Assembly (NCBI GenBank): GCA_022562855.1 | Contig: JADFON010000090.1 | Span: 1 to 7,162 of the forward strand | Direction: 5' to 3' | Origin: Candidatus Zhuqueibacterota bacterium | GTDB lineage: Bacteria; SM23-31 | Length of the DNA: 7,162 nt | In this document: piece by piece, positions 1-5,705 of the stretch | Position numbering within the stretch: the stretch's first letter is position 1 | Layout of the letters: each line of letters begins with the position of its first letter | Translations under genes and position numbers: made by a program | The notes under the pieces: model-generated | The model's database searches: none | What the model saw: the letters and a program-made list of their open reading frames with translations, nothing else | Told to the model about the DNA's origin: nothing

Positions 1-392
1 AAAAAGAAGGGGCAGGCAATCACTACGTGAGAGGGGGGATTCAGGGGGGTGTCGAAACGGTATTATAAACAAGAATAACATGTACTAAACCTTTATGCAA
101 CAAAGAATTACAGCAATGATCGCGAATTTATACCGGACACTAATGAAACCAATTATAAATTAATTTAGGCTGTCATAGATTAATAATGTTATTTTGTAGG
201 GATAGTTATAAAAAACTAATCTTCACTAAATCGATTGCTTTTTGGCGAGTGGAAAATCATATGACTGATCCTTGGAGGCGCTCTTTTAGGCATCTATTTT
301 TGGTAAAACGTGGCATAATATAGCTAAAAAAAGACTTGGCAGGTTTTCCCATCATGTCACTTAACTTATTGTTTTCAAAGGTTTTTTTACTG
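1..392. other. Gene-free AT-rich flank
   Basis: No convincing coding frame is visible on either strand. The first 60 bases differ from the rest in being purine-rich, with guanine runs at 9-12, 33-38 and 44-49. The remainder is AT-rich. If the half-tRNA at 393-434 is an integration scar, this side is the ordinary chromosomal sequence downstream of the original tRNA, because it follows the tRNA 3' end on the minus strand. No promoter or terminator here is strong enough to call. Confidence 0.5.
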
Positions 393-434
393 TAGCCCTA
401 CAGGATTCGAACCTGTGACCCACGATTATGAGTC
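393..434 (-). pseudogene. 3' half of a tRNA with CAT anticodon; likely element attachment site
   Basis: Read on the minus strand, this is a textbook tRNA 3' half. The anticodon loop CTCATAA (432-426, anticodon CAT) is followed by the 3' anticodon strand TCGTG, a four-base variable loop GGTC, a T arm ACAGG-TTCGAAT-CCTGT with a perfect 5-bp stem, and the 3' acceptor strand AGGGCTA. It resembles elongator tRNA-Met, although tRNA-Ile2 also carries CAT. No CCA is encoded, and the base at the discriminator position is C, which is unusual. The 5' half is absent. Pairing in the anticodon stem holds for the two pairs next to the loop and then stops at position 29 (base 435), beyond which there is no D arm or 5' acceptor strand. 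Tyrosine-recombinase elements that cross over in the anticodon loop leave such a 3' half at one end. On that reading the element lies to the right (from 435) and the chromosome to the left. No integrase or second copy is in the window. Confidence 0.72.
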
Positions 435-793
435 CATTGCTTTTTCAAACATATATTGTCACCATACTGTCAAAATAAATTTGTAATTATTATTAAAAAC
501 AGCTAAACTCAATTCAAAACAATTTAGAGTAATTCAAATATTAAAAATCATGTAACTGTATATCAATAAACAACATACAATCACAATTCATTTTTAATAC
601 ATTGCTTATAAGGATTACAAAATTGACTTGACTCACAGTAATCATTGTAAATACGATGTTTTTAACTTTCCAAAATCATAAAACAAACATGGTGAATTAT
701 TATGCATTGACCCTGGAGATTGAAACAATCTGACAGAAATAATTTTCAATAAAAGATGTATTCTCTTTATCCACAGTCCGCAAAATATATTTA
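435..793. other. Gene-free AT-rich spacer downstream of the nuclease
   Basis: This stretch is very AT-rich and has no supported gene on either strand. It lies between the half-tRNA and the nuclease stop codon, so it would be the terminal non-coding part of an integrated element if the attachment-site reading is right. A small hairpin (AGATTG, loop AAA, CAATCT) sits at 717-731. It has no following T-run on the minus strand, so I do not call it a terminator. Scattered repeats of AATTCAA at about 510-540 look like low-complexity sequence. Confidence 0.5.
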
Positions 794-1507
794 CTACCAC
801 AGTTTCCGGATTTTTGATTTTTCTTTATCAATTTTTTTACCAACCAGCCGTTCCCACAATTTTATGCCTGCGAACTTTTCAACTTGTGACGTCGGGACTA
901 TAAAGGCGTCCAATGATTGATCTGATTTTTTATTTGGAATTACAAACGACCACATATGCAATGTCCCTTTGTTGTTCTCAGCCAAAATAGATTTAAAGTA
1001 TGAGTGCGGTACCGGTATAGAAACATCATTTTTATCTTTTGTGCCTATGCTTTTGACAGGCATGGCAAAATCAAAAATTGGACCGCAAATAACATAAGTT
1101 TCCAATATTTTTGGTTTTAAATTTAAGTTTCTGACTTCACTTTCCAGTTCCCTCCAGATGTCTCTGTTGAAATTAGGGTCCTGAGGAGACATATTGGACA
1201 AAAGGAATGTTTCACTATTTTGCAATTCTGTCTCTCTCTGATTAGCGCTTGCAACGAGATGCCCGCGATCATAACCGGACCCTCTATAATCCACAAGATC
1301 AGCACGGAATATATCCGGAATTCGATAGTCCGGGCGAAAGTTATCAGAACGATCTAACCCAGTACTATCAGGGTCTATAATTTCTAAAGCCCATTTTGCC
1401 TGCCGAAAATAATAGGAATAACCAAGCACATAGTTCCTGTTAAATAATATTTGGTCAGCTGCCGGCATTCCATATCTGGTTTCGCGTCTTAAACTAGGTA
1501 AGTCCAT
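794..1507 (-). CDS. DNA/RNA non-specific endonuclease (EndoG/NucA, beta-beta-alpha-metal family)
   Basis: A complete 237-residue protein. Nucleases of this family cut single- and double-stranded DNA and RNA with one hydrated magnesium ion. The signature DRGH is at residues 80-83, with H83 the expected general base. It is followed by NMSPQ (105-109) and NFNR (112-115), with N114 the expected metal-binding Asn, and E122. The spacings H83-N114 (31) and N114-E122 (8) match the catalytic spacing known for mitochondrial EndoG. The N-terminal part (YGMPAAD...NYVLGYSYYFRQ, from residue 12) has the usual strand that opens the fold. The length is normal for a bare catalytic domain. There is no signal peptide, so the protein seems cytoplasmic or exported by a route not visible here. 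The ATG is well supported by AAGGAG six bases upstream. No NuiA-like inhibitor gene is adjacent. The nearest gene upstream is the ABC-F ATPase, more than 500 bases away, so this is probably a separate transcription unit. The family is certain; the biological role (nutrient, effector or defence nuclease) is not. Confidence 0.93.
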   Translation of the reverse strand: MDLPSLRRETRYGMPAADQILFNRNYVLGYSYYFRQAKWALEIIDPDSTGLDRSDNFRPDYRIPDIFRADLVDYRGSGYDRGHLVASANQRETELQNSETFLLSNMSPQDPNFNRDIWRELESEVRNLNLKPKILETYVICGPIFDFAMPVKSIGTKDKNDVSIPVPHSYFKSILAENNKGTLHMWSFVIPNKKSDQSLDAFIVPTSQVEKFAGIKLWERLVGKKIDKEKSKIRKLW

Positions 1508-1513
1508 TTTTTT

Positions 1514-1519
1514 CTCCTT
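1514..1519 (-). promoter_or_regulatory. Strong Shine-Dalgarno site of the nuclease gene
   Basis: On the minus strand AAGGAG lies six bases before the ATG at 1507-1505, which fixes the start codon. The ABC-F gene further right has no such site. Bacteroidota often do without Shine-Dalgarno sequences, so this strong site may hint at a different source or expression level for the nuclease gene. A poor promoter match (TTGAAA, 15-base spacer, TAAAAT) lies just upstream and is not called. Confidence 0.75.
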
Positions 1520-2026
1520 TTATAATTATTACGGCATTAATATTTATTTTAAAAAAAACTCTAAAATTTCAATCTGCTCAATCGGTATTTTCAACACTTG
1601 CAGAACAGAATAGACGCATTTCCGGGATTCTGTACTGATTTTGCCTCAATTCGTGCGTCAAAGGTTGCTATACTCTCCCGTACAGCCTAACAATTCCTTC
1701 AAAAGCACACGTGAATCAACCGGTATTATTTTTGTAGGACAGAGTAAAGGAAGATACAACATAAAAACGACAAAATACAAGCAGTTATAACAAAAATATT
1801 ATTTTCTAACTGCACATACAGGATTTGTTTACGTTTATACCGGTGGATCGAAATTGAGGCAGGACAAAGGATAAATGTTAATCATCAATCGTAATTTCCT
1901 GATTGATAAATTTCGCTCATTTCGTGTAAGCAAATTCGAAAACAAAGACTTAAGTGGGCATTGATGGAATGATGCAATTTGTTGTGGGTAAATAAGATAG
2001 GGTGTTTTTCTTAAAGTTTCGAATAA
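1520..2026. other. Long intergenic spacer between nuclease and ABC-F genes
   Basis: About 500 bases without an intact gene, apart from the nested inverted repeats annotated separately. On the minus strand a short reading frame from 1645 to a TAA at 1544-1546 ends in VLKIPIEQIEILEFFLK. Another at about 1763-1660 reads MLYLPLLCPTKIIPVDSRV and onward for 34 codons. Both have protein-like composition but no start signal or recognisable family, so they may be debris of a decayed gene or chance. A 7-bp hairpin (ATCAATC 1884-1890 with GATTGAT 1901-1907) is also present; its role is unknown. Confidence 0.4.
1642..1861. repeat. Set of concentric inverted repeats (possible structured RNA or DNA element)
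   Basis: Several inverted repeats nest inside one another. TGCCTCAATTCG (1642-1653) pairs with CGAAATTGAGGCA (1849-1861) with one bulged base. ACCGGTAT (1719-1726) pairs with ATACCGGT (1837-1844). AAACG-ACAAA (1765-1774) pairs with TTTGT...CGTTT (1824-1836) with a three-base bulge. GCAGTTA (1781-1787) pairs with TAACTGC (1807-1813). All are mutually compatible, and two right-hand arms are directly contiguous, so one folded molecule could contain them all. In addition, AGGACA followed by AAAGG occurs at 1736-1750 (with four extra bases) and again at 1861-1870. The region is AT-rich, so some pairing is expected by chance. No known RNA family is recognised. Confidence 0.35.
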
Positions 2027-3835
2027 TTATATTTGACTTTCCAATTTTGAAAGTTCTTCATTAAGTTCTATCCACAGGGTTTCATTTTCTTCAATTTGAC
2101 CCTGTAATTCCCGGAGCTTTACAGCAAGATCTTTTGTGTATGACGCAGGATTAAAACTGAAACGGTGTTCTATCTCTCCTTTTTCTCGCTCTTTGCTTTT
2201 GAAATCGGTTTCAATTATTTTTATTTTGTTTTTTATCTTATTGATCTTTGATTTTATTTTTTTTCTTTGAAGGTACGACACCTTGTTGCCCGAAATAGTT
2301 TGCTCCGTGTTTTCGGAAATTACCGGAGCTTCGGTTTCCATTTTAATTTCCTGCTGCAATGAATACACGTATTCTTCGTACTCTCCCGGGTATAAACTTA
2401 TACGGCTGTCTTTAATGTCTATGATCTTGTTGGCTACGAAATTAACAAATGTACGGTCATGGCTTACAAAAAAAACCGTACCGTTAAATGCTTTCAAAGC
2501 ATTGGCGAACGCTTCTACCGTTTCAAAGTCAAGGTGGTTTGTCGGTTCATCAAGAATAAGAACCGGATTACGGCTCAAAAGCAATCCGGCAAGACATAAT
2601 CTTGCTCTTTCACCTCCACTGAGTATGGAAATGCTTTTTTCGACATCCACGCCTCTAAACAAAAAAGATCCCGCAAGGTCAAGAATTTCCTGTCGCGGCG
2701 TCATGCGGATTGCTTTTGAATCCAGATAGGAATAGACACTTTCTTTAGAATGTAGTTCGGCATATACGTGCTGCGCATAATAAGAGACGTTCAACCCATA
2801 TCCCCAATCATATTTTCCCGACTTTAGCGGCAAACCTCCTGCTATGGTTTTCATAAACGTTGTTTTTCCCTGCCCGTTATCACCCAGAATGGCAACTTTA
2901 TCACCTATATTTACATCTATGTTAATTTCAGATGCAACATTTTTTTCTGGATAACCTATCTGCATATCTCTGCATTTAAGCGCGAATCCTTTTTTTATTT
3001 TAACAGATGGAATACGAATTTTAACAATTTTGAGAGGGTTCTTTATTACGATTCTATTTTTTTCAAGACGTTTGATTTGCTTTTGTTTTGACTGTGCCTG
3101 TCTTGCTTTTGAAGCTTTTGATTTGAAGCGTGTAATAAAGCTTTCGAGGGTTTTTTGCCTCTGCTCAATATTAATGTTAGCCTGGCGTGCAAGTTCCTTT
3201 TTTTCTTCCTTGTATACAAGATATTCTTCAACATTTCCCGGGAACATGGTCATTTTCCCGTTTTCGATCTCAAGCGTACTTTTACATGTTTTCATAAGGA
3301 ATTCTCTGTCATGAGATACAATTATGAATGCGCCGTTATAATCACGTAAAAAAGTTTCAAGCAGTAATAGTGTTCTCAAATCGAGAAAGTTTGTGGGTTC
3401 ATCAAGTATGAGAAAATTCGGTTCGCTCAAAAGCATTGCCGTTAGTTTGACACGGGTTTGAAATCCACCGGAAAGTTTGCCAATGGGCGTTTTATCCAGC
3501 AATTCATTTTTGATGAGAAATTTACCGGCAAGCTTTCCGCATTCCCATTCTTCTTTCCCGGTATGTCTTTGCAAAAAATGAATGACGGTTTCGTCCGGCG
3601 TAAATGGATCGGACTGCTCAAGATAGCTTAATCTAAGAGTGGAACTTTTATCGATAACCCCTGCGTCAGGTTCTATTTCACCGGTGATCATATTGCAAAG
3701 CGTTGATTTTCCGCAACCATTCCTGCCTATCACACCTGTTTTTTGTTTTTCCTGAAGTGTAATACTGGCTTGATCGAACAGTACCTGATGTCCGTAGCAT
3801 TTATCTAATTTGTTGATTTGAATAAGTATCTTCAT
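2027..3835 (-). CDS. ABC-F family ATPase (translation factor type, YheS/YdiF-like architecture)
   Basis: A complete protein of 602 residues from the ATG at 3835. ABC-F proteins are soluble tandem ATPases that bind the ribosomal E site and relieve stalled or drug-bound ribosomes; they have no membrane domain, and none is seen here. Domain 1 has Walker A GRNGCGKST (37-45), Q-loop Q74, signature LSGG (121-124), Walker B with catalytic E146 and switch H175. The inter-domain linker (about 205-270) is charged and helical and contains RFKSKASKARQAQSKQKQ, the P-site tRNA-interaction motif typical of the family. Domain 2 has Walker A GDNGQGKTT (318-326), LSGGE (405-409), catalytic E430 and H459. The C-terminus (about 520-600) is a lysine/glutamate-rich coiled coil, as in YheS and YdiF. 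The domain 1 D-loop reads NFLD while domain 2 has the common NHLD. The frame extends upstream to a TTG at 3898, but that codon overlaps the likely -35 box, and family alignment begins at MKILIQINKLDKCYG. There is no clear Shine-Dalgarno sequence. Family certain; subfamily and any antibiotic-resistance role uncertain. Confidence 0.95.
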   Translation of the reverse strand: MKILIQINKLDKCYGHQVLFDQASITLQEKQKTGVIGRNGCGKSTLCNMITGEIEPDAGVIDKSSTLRLSYLEQSDPFTPDETVIHFLQRHTGKEEWECGKLAGKFLIKNELLDKTPIGKLSGGFQTRVKLTAMLLSEPNFLILDEPTNFLDLRTLLLLETFLRDYNGAFIIVSHDREFLMKTCKSTLEIENGKMTMFPGNVEEYLVYKEEKKELARQANINIEQRQKTLESFITRFKSKASKARQAQSKQKQIKRLEKNRIVIKNPLKIVKIRIPSVKIKKGFALKCRDMQIGYPEKNVASEINIDVNIGDKVAILGDNGQGKTTFMKTIAGGLPLKSGKYDWGYGLNVSYYAQHVYAELHSKESVYSYLDSKAIRMTPRQEILDLAGSFLFRGVDVEKSISILSGGERARLCLAGLLLSRNPVLILDEPTNHLDFETVEAFANALKAFNGTVFFVSHDRTFVNFVANKIIDIKDSRISLYPGEYEEYVYSLQQEIKMETEAPVISENTEQTISGNKVSYLQRKKIKSKINKIKNKIKIIETDFKSKEREKGEIEHRFSFNPASYTKDLAVKLRELQGQIEENETLWIELNEELSKLESQI

Positions 3836-4017
3836 AAGGGTAACAAATTCATTTATAATAAAAGGGAAATAATATACTATAATCCTCTCGTAATTCAAAA
3901 TTGTTATTTCTCACTAACAAATTGTTTAAAACATTGGGATATCAATATATTACACCTAATTATCAGAAAAATAATTCCGGAATATATTTGTCAATTCCAT
4001 TCAACTTAATTAGAGGA
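3836..4017. other. Intergenic region upstream of the ABC-F gene
   Basis: This AT-rich region lies between the AsmA-like stop codon and the ABC-F start and carries the promoter candidate annotated separately. A perfect 10-bp palindrome, ATTCCGGAAT, is at 3974-3983, about 75 bases upstream of the -35 box; it could be an operator half or chance. A plus-strand reading frame through the region overlaps the ABC-F start and looks accidental. No terminator hairpin for the AsmA-like gene is evident. Confidence 0.45.
3871..3898 (-). promoter_or_regulatory. Putative sigma70-type promoter of the ABC-F gene
   Basis: On the minus strand TTGAAT (3898-3893) and TATATT (3876-3871) are separated by 16 bases. 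They match the TTGACA/TATAAT consensus at four and five of six positions. Transcription would begin near 3864 and give a leader of about 29 bases before the ATG at 3835. AT-rich DNA gives such matches by chance, and Bacteroidota use a different consensus, so this is tentative. It is consistent with choosing the internal ATG over the upstream TTG. Confidence 0.3.
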
Positions 4018-5694
4018 TTAAAAAAGAGGCGTTTGCAATGAAATTATTGCGCAGTTGGAGGAGAACTTTTTGTCTCTATTTTGAAGAGTCGTGTCTTTTT
4101 TGAACCAACCAAACTCCGCGTTTAAGATAGCCTTTAAGGTCTGCTTCTCCTTTTTAAAATCTTCACCAATCTTCTGCACATAACTCTTCTTGTCATATTT
4201 TATGATTGGCTCATGAACGGTACCGGTCATTGATAGGAACAACCACATGCCCAACCCGTCATCCTCGATGACTCCAAACTCTTCATTGGCCTTTTTCGCT
4301 TTCTTCGACTTCTTGCTCAACAACTCAGGAAGATATATTTTGAACTTGTAATTGATTTCGTGATCAAAAGTGTGGTCACCAGATACGGTAATGTTCAACA
4401 CTGATGATGCAATCTCCATTCTGGGAATGTGGATATTGCGATCCTTGATCTCAATCTGGTTCTTCAAAGTGGAAAATCGAACATGTTCAAGCTCAGAAAT
4501 AGCGATATAATCTGATAGGGCCAGCAGCGACTTATTGTTGATCAGTTCACCTTTGACAATGGTTATGTCAGCTTTGGTATAGATTTTATCCTCAATAATC
4601 GTAAGATCTTTGTTCCACACGGAGACAAACTGTAGATCTGCTGTGACAATTCCCTTGATATGCGAATCCGTTATATAGTTCTGGCCGAAATTTTCAAAAG
4701 CATAGAACATCTTGGTGATGTTGATGTCCTTTATATCTGCATCACATGATACCAGTAGTTTGCTTCCCGAACCATCTATAAGTCCATTCAGTGTGATCAA
4801 ACCGTCCATAGATCTGAATTTGAGATCACTGGCAATCAACTTTTGATCTTTTAACTTCAATCTCCCCACAATCTCATTTGCATTGAATCTTCGGAAAATC
4901 AACTGTTCTATATCGGTGGTTAGATTGAACTCAATATGATTCGGTAATTCCAGCTCATAAACGGTGTCTGTCTTAGAAGAGGAGGAATAATCTTTTAGCA
5001 ATTCATTCAAATCAATTAGGTCAGAACTTAGCTGTGCATCCACAAAAAGATCCTGATTCTCCATAAGTATAAAGGGAATTACGTTTTGAAAATAGCCATC
5101 CAGAACCAGGTCACTGGATTCCACTTTGATACTCAACTCTTTTACCAAAACATCATTGTCGCTAAGTACAAAGCGACCTTCGCCCACCTCTATTGGAAGC
5201 GAGTACCTCTTACGTTGCATTCTAAGATTCTTTACATCGATGAATCCTTTAACACCCACGTTCCTGATATAATTTCTCTTGTGATCGGTGTAGGCTTTAA
5301 GGGAACCTTTGGTGGATATCTCAAAGCCCACATTCCCTTCAATCACCAACATGGAATCTAAAACTGGCACATTTGAATCTTTCAGATTCTCAAGATCCAA
5401 CTCACCTGCCACTTTGAGATCCAGCTTCATTTTACCGAAATCCCATAGTTTGAAACTTCCATGGAATTCGTCAAATCCTATCTGGGAAGAAAATTTGTAC
5501 ACCTCTACATACTGTTGGTCCTTGCTCCTTGTTCCTTCGTTGTTTTGAGCGTGCTTTGAAGTGTACATCCCGTCAAGATCAATGTGCGTAAATATGAGGT
5601 TTAGTGAATCAATCGTTAGAGAAGCATCATGAGTCTTGAAGTCTACTCTAACCGTGAGCTCCTCTTTACCTCCGAGATCACCGCTGATTGAAAC
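4018..5694 (-). CDS. AsmA-like outer-membrane-biogenesis family protein, C-terminal part (5' end lost)
   Basis: 558 residues of coding sequence ending at TAA (4018-4020). AsmA-family proteins are large, inner-membrane-anchored periplasmic beta-rich proteins implicated in phospholipid transport and outer-membrane homeostasis. The fragment has the family's long runs of alternating hydrophobic and polar residues and ends in the conserved C-terminal region. That region includes RFSTLKNQIEIKDRNIHIPR, SSVLNITVSGDHTFDHEINY and VIEDDGLGMWLFLSMTGTV, a pattern I associate with Bacteroidota AsmA-like proteins. A lysine-rich patch (LLSKKSKKAKKANEE) lies between them. The N-terminal transmembrane anchor and roughly the first third or more of a typical protein are missing. 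Coding character stops at about 5690, where the DNA turns GC-rich. The minus-strand frame runs on open to 7053, but that extension is antisense to the glycosyltransferase-methyltransferase gene and is not protein-like, so I end this gene at the junction. Confidence 0.82.
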   Translation of the reverse strand, partial: VSISGDLGGKEELTVRVDFKTHDASLTIDSLNLIFTHIDLDGMYTSKHAQNNEGTRSKDQQYVEVYKFSSQIGFDEFHGSFKLWDFGKMKLDLKVAGELDLENLKDSNVPVLDSMLVIEGNVGFEISTKGSLKAYTDHKRNYIRNVGVKGFIDVKNLRMQRKRYSLPIEVGEGRFVLSDNDVLVKELSIKVESSDLVLDGYFQNVIPFILMENQDLFVDAQLSSDLIDLNELLKDYSSSSKTDTVYELELPNHIEFNLTTDIEQLIFRRFNANEIVGRLKLKDQKLIASDLKFRSMDGLITLNGLIDGSGSKLLVSCDADIKDINITKMFYAFENFGQNYITDSHIKGIVTADLQFVSVWNKDLTIIEDKIYTKADITIVKGELINNKSLLALSDYIAISELEHVRFSTLKNQIEIKDRNIHIPRMEIASSVLNITVSGDHTFDHEINYKFKIYLPELLSKKSKKAKKANEEFGVIEDDGLGMWLFLSMTGTVHEPIIKYDKKSYVQKIGEDFKKEKQTLKAILNAEFGWFKKDTTLQNRDKKFSSNCAIISLQTPLF

Positions 5695-5705
5695 GATCCC
5701 ACCGA
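5680..5705. other. Chimeric junction between AT-rich and GC-rich DNA
   Basis: To the left, the minus strand codes for an AsmA-like protein that still reads sensibly through SISGDLGGKEEL. To the right, the plus strand codes for a glycosyltransferase that already reads sensibly from TECVVECDPRLVPLFARSFP (from 5701), with an in-frame TGA at 5689-5691 just before. Both genes are therefore cut at their 5' ends at the same point, and base composition and codon use change abruptly here. There is no insertion-sequence end, target duplication or long repeat at the join. An assembly chimera between two organisms is most likely; a real rearrangement cannot be excluded. Confidence 0.75.

Noticed and set aside
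392-470. A complete tRNA gene on the minus strand
   Set aside because: No D arm, no 5' acceptor strand complementary to AGGGCTA, and the anticodon stem pairs at only two positions, so only the 3' half is present.
717-731. Terminator hairpin for the nuclease gene
   Set aside because: Only a 6-bp stem with low GC and no T-run after it on the minus strand.
1686-1710. Integron attC-like start (GCCTAACAATTCCTTCAA)
   Set aside because: GCCTAAC fits the RYYYAAC consensus and the following bases resemble known attC arms, but no matching GTTRRRY site with inner complementary arms lies within 150 bases, and there is no cassette structure or integrase.
3836-3898. Upstream TTG start giving a 21-residue extension of the ABC-F protein
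   Set aside because: The extension is not part of the ABC-F fold, has no Shine-Dalgarno sequence, and overlaps the probable promoter; the ATG at 3835 gives the normal family N-terminus.
3818-4009. A 63-codon plus-strand frame overlapping the ABC-F start
   Set aside because: It has no ribosome-binding site, overlaps the ABC-F start and promoter region, and its composition is what AT-rich spacer DNA gives.
5086-5548. Plus-strand frames inside the AsmA-like region
   Set aside because: They are antisense shadows of a gene with a clear family pattern on the minus strand and have no start signals.
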